Positions 25,240-36,952 of a DNA stretch of 51,103 bases are shown piece after piece. This stretch comes from Globomyces pollinis-pini. Its lineage: Eukaryota; Chytridiomycota; Chytridiomycetes; Rhizophydiales; Globomycetaceae. Every line of letters starts with the position of its first letter. Positions within the stretch are counted from its first letter, which is position 1. A program made the position numbers and the translations under genes. The notes under the pieces are model-generated. The model saw only the letters and a program-made list of their open reading frames with translations. It was not told the origin of the DNA and ran no database searches. The stretch lies in assembly GCA_025399215.1 (NCBI GenBank), contig MU621212.1:1-51103 (forward strand), in the 5' to 3' direction.

Positions 25240-26364
25240 ATGGTTCAATTCGATATTGTAAAGACCCTAAAGTCCATTCAGGTATGAATTGGGTCCTAAT
25301 TGTTAGGCTCAGAATCCAAATTTAGCTTTACCTGTTCAAACTGTAAAGGTATCCTTAATCTGTTTTCATTTTAAAAAAAGGCTTTGATCAAATATACTCA
25401 ACAATCAAATTGTTCTACTGCTACTGAACTCACTGTAGAAATTGGTCATTTATTCTCTACTCTACAACAATCAGATATTAGTGTCATATCTGCTACTGCT
25501 GGAAAAGATGTCTTTTTAAAATTAGTCACAAAAAATCCAATTAAAGATGAAATGAAAGAATTTAGAGATGAAATTATTGAAGAAGGTATTATAAACTCAA
25601 TTCATATCATAGCTAATGAATTTGTGGAAAGATGTGAACATTTTAGACAAATTGCTGCTGATTTTGGTTTGAATTTTATAAAAGATAATTCTGTAATCAA
25701 GAGTAAATCATTCATCATATAGACTATCTTAATTCATTCACATTCAAGACTCGTGATGCTTCTATTAAAGTCTGCCGCATTGAGAAAGAAACATTTTCAA
25801 GTTTACGTATGTCAAGGCAGTCCTTCAAATGGAGGGTACATGAATGATTTTATTCTGACTCTTTTCAGTAGCAAAGCCGTTTTGGAATTGAGGAAAGCAA
25901 ACATTCCAGCTGCATTAATTTCAGATGCCGCTATTGGCTACATCATGGAAAAAGTAGATTTTGTATTGGTGGGTGCTGAAGGTATTGTGCGAAATGGTGG
26001 AATCATCAATCAGATTGGAACTTATCCGCTCGCGTTGGTAGCCAAAGCTGCCGATAAACCACTCTATTGTGTTGCTGAAAGGTATTATTGATACATTTTT
26101 AACGCTCATAGTTACAAGTTTATTGATGTGTTTCCTTTAAATCAAGATGATTTAGATTTAGAGAAAAATTCATCTGTATATTTCACAAATGAAGAAGATG
26201 GTGGAAAATGCAAGGTATTGTAATTGATGTTCATCTGGTAGATATCTAATCCATCTGTTGATTATACTCCCCCCGAGTTGGTCACCTTCTTGTTTACCAA
26301 TGAAGGTGTTTTAGCACCCTCAGGTGTATCTGAATTATTATTAGAAATGGTGTTTACTTCCTGA
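25240..26364 (+). CDS. EIF2B1/GCN3: Translation initiation factor eIF2B subunit alpha
   Basis: Eight exons, seven introns (25282-25306, 25349-25380, 25586-25612, 25693-25722, 25836-25868, 26082-26111, 26215-26241) give 306 aa, the normal length. eIF2B is the guanine-nucleotide exchange factor for eIF2; the alpha subunit senses phosphorylated eIF2. Matching blocks are MVQFDIVKTLKSI, ILIHSHSRLVMLLL, ALISDAAIGYIMEKVDFVLV, GAEGIVRNGGIINQIGTYPL and the C-terminus VDYTPPELVTFLFTNEGVL. The start was set at the ATG opening MVQFDIVK, which lines up with the first helix of the human protein. It shares a promoter with RPL30. Confidence 0.95.
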
Positions 26365-26488
26365 ATTGATTTATATATTTCGTATTATAATACATTTCAA
26401 TATTTAATTGACATCAATCACAAAAATTTGAACACCAATGAACAATCAATTAATTTGTAAACCAATAATTTTTATTTCTAGTATCTTT

Positions 26489-27416
26489 CTATAAAGTACG
26501 CCAAAAATTCAAAGTATTATTGGCAGTATTCAAAGCAACAGTAGGTTCAATAACCCAAGTCGCTGCTCCATATAAGAAAATAACATTCACGTTCATTGCA
26601 TGAGTGATGTACACAAACGTTCTTAGTGTCGCCCATACCCTCCGTGCATTGATATAATTACCAACACCCAAGTAAATCAAATTAATATTGGATTTAGCAA
26701 TAAAGTCCAATAAGATTTTACGTTGTGCTGCCACCAACCAGTCGTTTGGATCCCAAACTATCATCAATTTAGTAAAGGTTTGACTTACCAATAATGGACC
26801 GAATATCACCATATGCGTATTCAACGTCCGTCACGTTTGGCCTCAAAATCATAGCATTATAGTCATGAATACATTGACCTTGATAACCAGGATACTTTAC
26901 CAAATAAGAATGTAGCAATTTCAATTGATCAGCCAAATATTGATTTGAATGGATATGAAATGAAATCAAGGTTGGTAATATGTTCTTCACTTCCACGGCC
27001 ACCAATACCTTCTTATTGATTTTGGTTGCATAATTGATTGTAGGTAATGCTAAAGATCGAATAGCATCGGCATTGGATCGATACGCCATAATAAGTAATT
27101 TATGTGAATTGAGTTGTACCCAGTTTGATAGTAAATCCACTTTACCATTCATCGTTATATTAATCATTTGATAACTGAATGGAATCACGCCATGTATTTC
27201 CAATCGATTACCAATTATTTTTGAAATGTTTTGATAAAGATTAACCAATCGACCACCAAGATATTGAACCATATCAGCTGATAATTTACTTTGTGGTTTA
27301 GTAGCATCAGCAGGCCATTGTGGTAGAGTATGTGGTTCCACATCGAATTGAACTCCAATTAACTTGCTTGTGGTTAGATATGCAAGTAACCAGACGGTGA
27401 TAAACTGGAGATTCAT
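26489..27416 (-). CDS. Secreted TIM-barrel glycoside-hydrolase-like protein, apparently circularly permuted
   Basis: Two exons around a 31-nt intron (26758-26788) give 298 aa. The start was set at the ATG that begins a signal peptide (MNLQFITVWLLAYLTTSKLI); an ATG 12 codons earlier is also open. The mature protein begins at once with GVQFDVEPHTLPQW, usually the central catalytic strand of this barrel type. It continues through LLIMAYRSNADAI, VLVAVEVKNILPTLISF and CIHDYNAMI. It then ends with VWDPNDWLVAAQRKILLDFI, INLIYLGVGNY and NVIFLYGAATWV, which in the bacterial and fungal relatives I recall come first. The acidic residues of FDVEP are intact. Substrate unknown; family placement is from memory. 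Confidence 0.6.
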
Positions 27417-28244
27417 TTTTGAATAGAAAAATTGATTGATTTTTTTTAACAAATTTGACTTTTACGCGTCTGTCCTTTTGATTGGTTGGCTGAATCATCA
27501 TGACTTTCTTTAAATTTTTATAGGCTATTACGTTAAATTCAATAGATTATCATAAAATATATCTTGGTTTGAGATTCTAAATCGTTTACCATAGATACTA
27601 AAAAAACATTCAAGATATGCAAAGTATTATCAGTGCTACAAAGTTTTAGTTCAACCTTCAATCACTCTATTTGATTCTTTGACCGTGTCAAATAATGATA
27701 ACTATCTCCATTTCCAATTACTTATCGGTATAAAAACTTGGACTTGGCTGTACAAATAATAAACAATCTATATCCTTGGAAATAAATAGAATTACCCAAT
27801 AGTATATCGATTAAGTTTTCTGTTTATATTGTTCAACTAAGATTTGTAATGATTTATTCATTAACGATAAATTCATTAAGAAGATACATACATTGGTAAA
27901 ATATATAAGAATTGATGATATAAATATATGGATTGAACGAGTAATACCTGTAAGCCCAAGATGTGTTGGACAATGGAACTCAAACACTTGATTGGAACTA
28001 TTTTTTTTCGCGTGTTGAACGGCATCCAAATACTGATAGATCAAGGTATTGGAAAGATGTTAAAACAACGAATGAACAATATTGGAAAGTCTGTAGAAGC
28101 TATAAGATCCGATTTCTTTCAAATCAAGAATACTGCTTTGCTCGTTAAACAATACAACCATTAAAGGCTGTATATTAGAAAGATTAAAGAAAACAGACCG
28201 ATCAATGAGTATAGTTTTAAAGAATGTATGTTTATTCAATTTAT
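27417..28244. other. Intergenic; possible small minus-strand gene, unproven
   Basis: AT-rich. Minus-strand frames at 28060-28257 and 27811-28044 can be joined across a 47-nt GT-AG gap (…SYSFYRLSNI then YLDAVQHAKKNSSNQV…), but no family is recognised, and a plus-strand frame at 27961-28164 is equally open. I see no other structure here. Confidence 0.25.
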
Positions 28245-29297
28245 TTAAAGAAGGCAAACTATGGCAGGGATCATTGCGACAGCGAATGAAGCCTTGAAAG
28301 CGCTACTGGCAACAGCGTAGGTTGGAGTAGCAGATACGACAGCGGCAGTAGTGGACACGATTGGCGCACCTGTGGTAACACTTGGTTTTGGAGCACCCAA
28401 TTTTTGAAGTAAAACAGTATCGATAACGTGAATAACACCCTTTGAGTGAAGGACATCAGCTTTGATCACCTTGGCTGGTTTGGTGTTCCCTTCACCAGAT
28501 ACTAAAACACTTCCGTTTTCAATCTTGATAGTAACCAAATCACCAGACAATGCTTTAACTGGAGCAGTAACCTTTGGAATATCAGTGCTGTAGACAACAC
28601 CTGGAATAACATGAAGAGTAAGAGTGCTCTTGAGCAAAGCGTCAGTCAAGTCAAGTTTGTTGTCAGCAGCGAATTTGACCAAGGTGTTGAAAGCTTCATT
28701 GTTTGGTGCGAAAATGGTGGTTTTTTCGGTATTATCGACAGCATCAACTAAAGATACCTTGGATAAGTATTTGACGAGTTCAGTGAGACCAGCAGCGGTA
28801 GCAGTTTCGGAAGTTTTCTTTGGTGGAGTTAAGACAGTGTCGACGATATGTACTACCCCGTTGCTAGCTGGAGCTGAGGATGTTACTTTGGAAGTTCCCA
28901 ATCCAAATTCAAGAGTAACACCGTCTTTGACGCGAACTCCAAGGGTAGCCTTTGCAGCAGTTGTTACAAATTGCAATGGAGCAGCTTTGGCAGGATCAAA
29001 GGCACCATCAGCCAATACGTGATACTGGAGAACAGTAGCTAATAGAGTCTGGTTGGTTGTGACTGCAGCAAATGTCTTTGGGTCAGTTTCTTTCAATTTG
29101 TTGAAAGCATCGTCAGTTGGAGCAAATAGAGTTAATGGTCCCTTGCTCTTCAACACGTCAACGATAGGTTGAAGAGGAACAACCAAGCCAGCTAAAGTTT
29201 TGTGCACTGGAGAACCAGCAACAATATCAAAGATAGTTTTTTCTTGAGCGAGGGCAGCAGAGGCAAGGAAAGCAGTAGCGAAGGTAACGAATTGCAT
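28245..29297 (-). CDS. GPI-anchored-type fasciclin (FAS1) domain protein
   Basis: Intronless, 350 aa. MQFVTFATAFLASAALA is a signal peptide. Two FAS1 domains follow, at about residues 20-160 and 165-300, each with the H1 motif (LTLFAPTDDAF; TTIFAPNNEAF) and the H2 motif (VHIVDTVL; IHVIDTVL). A Ser/Thr/Ala-rich linker and a hydrophobic C-terminal tail (SFAVAMIPAIVCLL) with no charged end suit GPI attachment or membrane anchoring. Fasciclin proteins act in cell adhesion at the surface. The gene is GC-richer than its surroundings and lacks introns, which suggests high expression. Promoter sequence upstream is plain. Confidence 0.93.
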   Translation of the reverse strand: MQFVTFATAFLASAALAQEKTIFDIVAGSPVHKTLAGLVVPLQPIVDVLKSKGPLTLFAPTDDAFNKLKETDPKTFAAVTTNQTLLATVLQYHVLADGAFDPAKAAPLQFVTTAAKATLGVRVKDGVTLEFGLGTSKVTSSAPASNGVVHIVDTVLTPPKKTSETATAAGLTELVKYLSKVSLVDAVDNTEKTTIFAPNNEAFNTLVKFAADNKLDLTDALLKSTLTLHVIPGVVYSTDIPKVTAPVKALSGDLVTIKIENGSVLVSGEGNTKPAKVIKADVLHSKGVIHVIDTVLLQKLGAPKPSVTTGAPIVSTTAAVVSATPTYAVASSAFKASFAVAMIPAIVCLL

Positions 29298-29910
29298 TTT
29301 TTATACTTGTCTAAAGAAAAATACTGAATATTTATAGTCTATTCCTGTGTGATCCGGAAAAACCTGATTGGAGTCCCCAGTGTTCAAGCATACATATGTG
29401 CAACCAACGTGGCGGATCATTATTCGATCTGTTTGATCCTTCTTTAAATAACTTCGATCATGGAGAATTTGTGGATAATAATCAAGTCACATTCATTTGA
29501 GGAAGAGTTGGATAGAATATCAGTGAATAAGAAAATTAAGCGCGTATTATATTTAGGCAGGTAAAATTCGCACATAAGAGCAACAAATCTCTTCTCCAGT
29601 TTACATCTCAAAATCAAGAATACTATAAAAACATAATCACTATCTCTACTAACAGAGTGCCATACCGCAATAGCAGTGGGAAATTTACAAGGATATATCA
29701 GCGCGATATTCCCAAAGTAATTGGTTGTATCATCAATCATTTCAGAACAATACTATGTTAATAGATTTATTCCCCCCTGACACTGCGCTTCTATTTTAGT
29801 GCCAAGATATCATAGGTTATTTCAACGTCTGCATACCAGAATATAATAATACTGAAGGATAATAACCAAGTCTATACTAGTAAAAAAAAATGTTTTATTG
29901 AACATTGAGC
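29298..29910. other. Intergenic, nothing convincing
   Basis: Fasciclin promoter plus the SAHH 3' region. A 98-codon minus-strand frame (29444-29740) has no recognisable features and is probably chance. Confidence 0.35.
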
Positions 29911-31274
29911 TTAATATCTGTAATGAAGTGGTTTGTAAGGACCTTCGATTGGCAATCCTAGGTAGTCAACTTGGACTTTAGTCATCTTGGTCAATTTGAC
30001 TCCCAACTTTTCTAAGTGGGCAGCAGCAACTTCTTCATCCAATTTCTTTGGTAATAAATGAACTCCAAGTGGGTAAGATTTGGTATCGGTCCAGAGGGCA
30101 ATTTGTGCCAACACTTGGTTAGTGAAAGAGTTAGACATAACAAAGGATGGGTGTCCAGTGGCACAACCCAAGTTGACTAATCTTCCTTCAGCCAAGAGGA
30201 TAATGTGGTTTCCATTTGGCATTTCGAAACGATCAACTTGTGGTTTAATGTTGACCTTGTTCTTTGCGTTAGCCTTCAACCAAGCGACATCGATTTCAAT
30301 ATCAAAGTGACCAATGTTACAAACCTAGAAATGAGTTTTTTAAAAAGAATTACAATAGCATCGTCTTTCATTTGAGAGAAATGAGTACCAGTGATGATGT
30401 CACGACAACCGGTGGTGGTAACAAAGATGTTTGCTTCCTTGACGGCTTCTTCCATGGTAGTAACTTCGAAACCTTCCATGGTGGCTTGAAGAGCATTGAT
30501 AGGATCAATTTCGGTAACAATAACACGGGAACCCATACCCTTCAAAGCAAAAGCACAACCTTTACCAACATCACCGTAACCAGCAACGACGGAGACTTTA
30601 CCAGCAATCATAACATCGGTGGCACGCTTGATACCATCAATGAGAGATTCACGACAACCGTACAAGTTATCGAATTTGGATTTAGTAACGGAGTCGTTTA
30701 CGTTAATGGCAGGAATCTTTAATTTGCCATCCTTCAACATCTTGTAAAGATGGTGAACACCAGTGGTGGTTTCTTCAGAGACACCACGGATATCTTTCAA
30801 GAGGTCAGGGTATTTGTCGTGAACAAGTCCGGTAAGATCACCACCATCATCCAAGATCATGTTTAATGATTTTCCGTCCTTGAAAGACTTTAATTGTTGT
30901 TCAATACACCAGATGTATTCTTCATCGGTTTCACCTTTCCAAGCAAAGACAGGGATACCAGAAGCAGCGATAGCAGCGGCAGCGTGATCTTGAGTGGAGA
31001 AGATGTTGCAAGATGACCAAGTGACTTCGGCACCTAAAACAACGAGGGTTTCGATGAGGACAGCGGTTTGAATGGTCATGTGGAGACAACCAGCGATACG
31101 AGCACCAGACAAAGGTTTAGTAGGTCCGTACTTTGCACGCATATGCATGAGACCAGGCATTTCATTTTCAGCGATTTCGATTTCTTTGCGACCAAAGTCA
31201 GCGAGGGTAATATCAGCTAAAGAGAGTTAGATAGAGATTGATTGGTTACCAACTTTGTACTTGAGGGCAGTCAT
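29911..31274 (-). CDS. SAHH/AHCY: S-adenosylhomocysteine hydrolase (adenosylhomocysteinase)
   Basis: Three exons with introns 31217-31249 and 30325-30353 give 433 aa, against 432 in human. The NAD-dependent enzyme splits S-adenosylhomocysteine to adenosine and homocysteine, relieving product inhibition of methyltransferases. Visible blocks are [32 protein letters not shown], the substrate-site LDDGGDLT, the NAD-binding loop [22 protein letters not shown] and the invariant C-terminal KPLHYRY. Codon use is biased and GC-rich relative to neighbours, as expected for a highly expressed gene. The start [10 protein letters not shown] fits the family. Confidence 0.97.
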
Positions 31275-32385
31275 TAGATCAAGAAAGGAAAGAAAAAAAA
31301 GGAGTATTTATACCAAGTGCTTAGTCAGCCATGATGACAAAGCCAGTGGCTTGGATTTGTGTAATTCAAGTGGGGTAGCCCTACGTTACTGTTGTCTGTT
31401 AATAACCAACTTATGGTTACTATTGACCTCCTGCTATTGGATGGACGGCTACTCTAGTTTGCCATTCAAACGTGCATTCATTTCATGCAAATATTTGGAT
31501 GTCACACATCAATTAAGTTACGTTTATAATTCTAATGCATGATAATAACCTCTCTAATACATAAATACTACAACTAGATAGAATAATTGACATAATTACA
31601 CGTGCACAATTCCAATTTCATCTTGAATTCTAAAACTGATTAGAGTTTGCTGGATTTCTAATACTCTTATGGTATTATAACCTAGCTATGATTGAATGAC
31701 ATCATTCCACTGCCCCATCTAGCTTTTGAAGTGCTTACGAGCCGTTCTGGTAGCTTAAGACCACCACTTACACCAATATTAAATAACTACAATTTGATAT
31801 TACTAAATTATTCTAAACCACTTATCTATTCTCTCGTTTTAAATTTTTCTATCACGGTTTTCATTGGTTTCTAAAAGACAATTATTCTTCCAAATCTTTC
31901 AAAACTTCCTTCCGAAATTCACTTCCTCATTCATAATAAATTGTCAAGGTTCTTTCACGGTTGGATTTCCTGTTGCTTAATTGTTCTGAAAGCTCCAAAA
32001 ATTTGTGATTGTTTCAGGCTGACTTTATGCATCAAACTGATTTCATCTTTATACCAACTCGTATGTTTCAATCATATATTTATAAAGACTCTGTAATGGC
32101 CATTCCCTGACTTCCCACTTTACTTTTTTCAAATGCGTCAGTACTTTAGTACTTTTCGGTTGTTTTGTTGACGGATTAAACGCGTGTTGAGTCGAGCACC
32201 AGCGTCCATTTTTTGCTTATTAACTTTGGTAAGCATGATTGCCAGTATTTTATTTTCCTTGTACCATTACTACTTCTAGAACATTAATTGCCACCAAGAA
32301 CCCTTGGGTCAAGGCAATGGCAGAAATTCGAAAGGGCTGGTGTGGCTTCGTGTGATATAAACCCAATCTTCCTTTTCTTCCACTC
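31275..32385. other. Long intergenic region, divergent promoters
   Basis: 1.1 kb between the SAHH start (minus) and the LysM gene start (plus). A purine-rich leader follows the SAHH start. Short open frames at 31255-31542 and 31692-31874 look like chance. No RNA gene, repeat or element was seen. Confidence 0.4.
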
Positions 32386-33224
32386 ATGTTTAACTCAATA
32401 CCCGTTCCTGTAAACTGTCACCCATTACTATATTGTCCCACTCAGACCGATACCCCTTCCATTCCTAATAGACTCGTTCATTTGGTAGACTCCAACGACT
32501 CTATCACTTCATTAGCTATTCTATATGGTGTAAAGGTTTGTTTTCATCCTCTCACCCCCAGCCAATCGATATTAAAGTCGCTAACAAACTGACTACCGAT
32601 GACGCTCTACACTCTCGGAAAAATATTGTCATTTTACATCCTACTAAACTATATACCCAACCACAACAATCTCAATGTTCTTCTCCAAGACCTTCAATAG
32701 ACTCTGGTTACTCCTCCTCCACAACTTTTCATACCATTCAAGATATATTTGAGCATTGTGATCGTGATATCGATTATGCTATTAATCAATTCGATATTCC
32801 GGAACCCACTCGTTCAAATAACTCGAATACTACCTCTCCCGCCTTTTCTCATACCTCCCATACTTCGACGCATGTATTTACTACCCCAATTTCCAGTCTT
32901 GGTTTTGATTGGTATGTTCTCTTTCTTTAATCATTTAGTTTCTTGATGGATTCAAATATTCCTAGAAGTCCTAAACATTCTTCTGCTTCACCAACATTGA
33001 GTTCTAAAGGCAGCCATGAGTCTCTTCAAGCTAGAATTAATCCTGATCCTCCTTCCCATAGACAGCCTAGAATTAGTACTGATTCCACTAAAATCTGTTT
33101 TAATGACTCCATCCCTTCTAAAATCCAATTCAAGCTCCAATCCGCTCCTGTTCCTGTCATCGCAACAGCTCCACTACGAGCAGCTGATTGTGAATGGGTC
33201 GATTTGAAAAACATGCGAGTATAA
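32386..33224 (+). CDS. Intracellular LysM-domain protein
   Basis: Three exons (introns 32536-32561, 32912-32938) give 261 aa. Residues ~28-75 form a LysM domain (RLVHLVDSNDSITSLAILYG, then PIDIKVANKLTTDD and KNIVIL) like the LYSMD1-4/OXR1 group; there is no signal peptide, so it is not a secreted chitin-binding LysM effector. The remainder is Ser/Thr/Pro-rich and probably disordered, ending DCEWVDLKNMR. The last intron donor-like GT directly after MR leaves open that the gene continues into the next reading frame, giving a larger LysM protein; no TLDc domain was found there. Confidence 0.75.
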
Positions 33225-33395
33225 TAAATCTGACATTCAAAAAATACCATTTCGACCATAGAAGTTCTAGTTTTGTAGTTTGTATCAATCGTCACCAAGA
33301 TCAGTTCCTAACATAACCTTGATTTTCATATATACTATCATAGTCTTTACATCAACGGACCTCTTTCAAAACCTAGTGTCATCTTTCTAAGGTAG

Positions 33396-34265
33396 CATTT
33401 AATTGTTCAACCCTGGTACTTCATCACCATTTCTAAAAAGACTGGACAGTATGAAACTCCAATCATTGAACCTCTTCCTCGTCTATCGCATACTGTTATC
33501 CCATCAACGTTTCCTTCATCTGACTTTCCAAGATTTCGTCTCTGAAAATTTTTATCAAAATCGAACGAAATGGTCACAGAGTCAAGTCTGGACAAGGATG
33601 CACAACAACTCATTGAACAATTAGAATCCATCAAAGTATCCTATTAAAAACTGACCTTAGTTGAATCAAGTAGATCTTCAAATGGATATGGATGGGAGAT
33701 CGTATCTACTGCAATTCATTCCAGAAACCAGACATTCCCTGAATTATCTTACTGGAAACTCATTCATTCTTATATCTAAATTAAATGTTATTATTTTATG
33801 GTATTGTTTAATGGTTAGTCGGAATTATTGCAAACAATTGTTCCTACTGTTTGTATTGGTTCTAAACATCCAAATGTTTCCTTGATGGACTTGGAACACT
33901 ATATAATCTCAAATGAAGAATATATAAATTTAACTGAGCATCTGATTCCCATGGAATTGAAAGATGTATTGTTGCGCAATTAATATTTTAGGCAAGGTAG
34001 TGATGGATATATGTTTACTGGTAGATACATATGCAGTTTAGTATCGATTGGTGAATTCAAATTGGATATTCCAATATTCTGTTATCATCAAGATCGGAAC
34101 GGCATTGCCAATACTATCTTGGGTGTTAGAAAACATCAATCTCATACCGAATTGATTCATTGTAACGAAATAGACGAAAAGTATACACAAATACCTGACC
34201 TCCAAATATTGAAAGCTAAATTAAACTACGAACTTCCATTCGATTTAGTATATTCCAATAACTGA
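33396..34265 (+). CDS. Unidentified multi-exon gene (5' end unresolved) with a candidate 5-nt micro-exon
   Basis: Six exon pieces with GT-AG gaps at 33538-33579, 33636-33660, 33787-33818, 33966-33991 and 33997-34024 read without a break for 239 codons up to the TGA at 34263. Blocks include QPWYFITISKKTGQYETP, SSLDKDAQQLIEQLESIK, LLQTIVPTVCIGSKHPN and ICSLVSIGEFKLDIPIFCYH. Pieces three codons or fewer matter: only exon GCAAG (33992-33996) between two normal-sized introns restores frame. The first piece begins after an AG and has no ATG, so an upstream exon, perhaps from the LysM gene, is missing. An alternative 24-nt intron (34248-34271) would fuse it to the next gene. Family not recognised. 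Confidence 0.5.
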
Positions 34266-34271
34266 TCATAG

Positions 34272-35525
34272 ATGGCAATGCAAAACTCGATCCAAGTATC
34301 GCGCTACGATATCCTAAGTCCATTGGGAGTAATCAATCAAATCTTATCCTAGCAATCTCATGATCAATCCAGTTCCATACAATTAATACTCCATGAAAAA
34401 GGATATCATGGATTGGTTGCGAAACCGACGAATCCCACCAATATAATCATCGTAATATGATTAACTTATATTAGGACATATATCATGTACCTGGGCATAT
34501 TGATACTGATAACCATGAATCTACAGTCACAAAACGACAACAAATCGATAAATTAAAAAATTTATTGGAAATTGAGTCCGCAGTACTCACACCTACACCA
34601 TCCAATATCGAATCATTCATATCTAGTATAAAAGAAAACGAAGGTTACGAACTCAAATCAGATTTCACCACATTACCAAACCGTGATCAATTAGATTTCC
34701 TAGACGCATTTTGGTTATTCACAATCCCACTTACAGAGGCCCAAATACTCGATAGTCTAATCGCAGTCATCAATGAACTAGACAATCATCATCTGTTACC
34801 TATGGTACACACCACAGTACTGATAGTAGATCCATAAAGAGAATGGGTCCGAGTTGGCTGGACTGATACGAAAATGTATTGATTTGACAAGATTGGAAAC
34901 AGCAAGTGATTACCAGACGTTAAAAGAAGGGTTGAACGAGAATTTCGATTATTGGATTCAACATTGGAATTTATGTGTTGTTGACATTGGAATCAAGTAA
35001 TTTTAATGTATTCATTGTAGTAAACTCAAACGGGATTACTATCATTATTTCGTCCGTAATTCTCTCATTTTTTAATGGATAGATTCACAATTATGTGTTT
35101 GGGATGATCTAAGCCCGTTTTTTGTAAGCGATGATCCATCACAACTTGTACGTTATTTGTATAAACTACAATCAGTTTATGAATTGTATGTTTTGATCCA
35201 GTCTAATGTATTGATGTTTCCATTTGAAATCATGAGGATGGTGATTCAAACCGCATTGAAACACTGCTTAGAATCCGATGATGATTGTGTACGGTTTCAA
35301 ATTTCTATACCAAAATATCAAGTGAATTGTACTAAACTGGTCCATGCGTTTATCGACAATTTTCAAGCTAGTTGTTGGAGAATGGTTTGGGAGGCTGATG
35401 GTCGTTGGTTTGTGCAGTTGGAAAGGGTAGAGGGAATGGATGTGGAATTGGATACTGATCCGGATTCTTATTTAGTGGATTCCATCGCTTGGAAGGTTAA
35501 ATATGGCTGTTCACGGATGGTTTAA
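34272..35525 (+). CDS. Unidentified multi-exon protein
   Basis: Starting at the ATG at 34272, introns 34329-34352, 34452-34474, one of 25 nt near 34813, one of 24 nt and one of 27 nt around 35000-35085 leave 376 aa in frame; a further in-frame 27-nt GT-AG segment near 35168 may also be spliced. Recognisable only by composition: mostly helical, with segments such as QQIDKLKNLLEIESAVL, LTEAQILDSLIAVINEL, LAGLIRKCIDLTRLE and WRMVWEADGRWFVQLE. No signal peptide or membrane segment is seen. A distant resemblance to the cohesion factor DCC1 was considered and is too weak to use. It may belong to the preceding gene. Confidence 0.5.
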
Positions 35526-35638
35526 TCGCTCTTGTTTCTTTATAAAGTGAATCTATTTGATTCAAAGATTAATTTAGACAAGTTTTGAGACTATCATGTC
35601 ACCTTTAATTTCCAACAATCTTTCTACAATTTTAGTTT

Positions 35639-36952
35639 TTATATTATTTGAACACTAGTCTCATAAATTCCAAACTCTGAACAAATTTTTTTAGCTCTCT
35701 TTACGATAATAGCAGTATCTTTCACTTGCAAATGTGAATGGCATTCCAATTCAATGGTTGCCACCATCGATTCCATAGTCAATGCCCATAATTTAACATC
35801 AATCACTCTAGAAACACCCTGGATTTGTAATAACTGACCCTTTACTTGACTCTGATCAATGTTTCCAGGATTTCCTACTATAAATCAAAGTTGATAGTAC
35901 CTTGCATTAATACAAGTCCAATGTCTTTTAATACTGAAAGTGTTGTGAATATTGCTACAATTGCGAATATGAAGGTACAAAGTGGATCTACCCATTGCAT
36001 TTTTGGGAAATAACATATAATAAGCGCAGAGGTTAAGACTCCCATAGAGCAGAGTAAATCACCTATTGCATGCAACATTGCAGCCTATACAATTAATACT
36101 CTGCAAATTTAAGGATAAAGGGAATAAAATCCATGAAAAGTTGCTAAAGAAACTTACTCTAATATTAATATCATTTTTTGTGTGTTGGGCTAATTCGGTC
36201 TTTGATTCATTTTTAGGAGAATCTTGTGATATTAAACTAATCTCATCATCTTCAGTTGAATTGCCACGCATATCCTTCATTGGAATCGAATGTTTTGAAT
36301 TTTCAATATCGGCTTTGGTTTCTTTTTCATGGTGATCTTCCTCATGACCGAAAACAAAGATGAGAATGGCATTGAAGACAACTCCGCTAATAGCCATATA
36401 TAACATTGTTCGTCCATTGATGGGTTCTGGGTTTTGAAGTCGTTCAATTGCCTCCATAACCAAACCAATTGTTAGTATCCAAACTAATGTTATGGATGCT
36501 AAGGCACCCAATACCTCCAAGCGTTTATATCCATAGTTATATGTACTGGATCTTTCTTTGACTGCAAATCGGATGGCCATTAATGATATTGCATAGCCTA
36601 AAACATCTGATAACATATGAAAGGCATCAGCCATCAAGGCGAGACTTCCAGAAATATAACCTCCAACAAGCTGTAAGACAAAGAGCGCAAAGCAAAAACC
36701 AATAGCGAATTTTAATCTTGTTTGACGATAATCATTTGAAGGAGCAACATTTTCGGAAACATCCGTTAAAGTATCATCGACATCCGACATTGATTCAGTA
36801 TGCGGTAGACTGGAATGATAATGATTCTGATTTAAATTCAATAAATCATCAAGAGTAGCATCCAAAAAAGGGTTATTTGGTATAGGTGTAATTGGAGAAG
36901 TAGTCAAATAATCGACACTTGATGATCGTTTCCTAACAGCAGGTATATCCAT
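35639..36952 (-). CDS. Zinc transporter of the cation diffusion facilitator family (ZRC1/SLC30-like)
   Basis: Three exons with introns 36085-36157 (73 nt, unusually long here) and 35878-35900 (23 nt) give 405 aa. CDF proteins export Zn2+ from the cytosol into vacuole or Golgi in exchange for protons. The N-terminal ~85 residues are polar. Six membrane segments follow, with the zinc-site motifs in TM2 (LMADAFHMLSDVLG) and TM5 (AAMLHAIGDLLCS). Between TM4 and TM5 lies a cytoplasmic loop with the short His-rich piece HEEDHHEKE. A C-terminal ferredoxin-like domain (VSRVIDVKLWALTMESMVA) ends the protein. The 5' end is divergent from RPB11. Confidence 0.93.

Noticed and set aside
27961..28164. Plus-strand frame resembling a small nuclease-like protein
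   Set aside because: Aromatic-rich look only; no HNH or other catalytic residues, and the opposite strand is equally open.
29444..29740. 98-codon minus-strand frame
   Set aside because: No motif, no intron logic and poor composition; likely chance.
34272..35525. Identification as cohesion factor DCC1
   Set aside because: Only loose similarity in helical stretches; no conserved block could be matched.
32386..35525. LysM-TLDc (OXR1-like) single gene
   Set aside because: The LysM domain is clear but no TLDc motif could be read in the downstream exons, so a joined model is unsupported.
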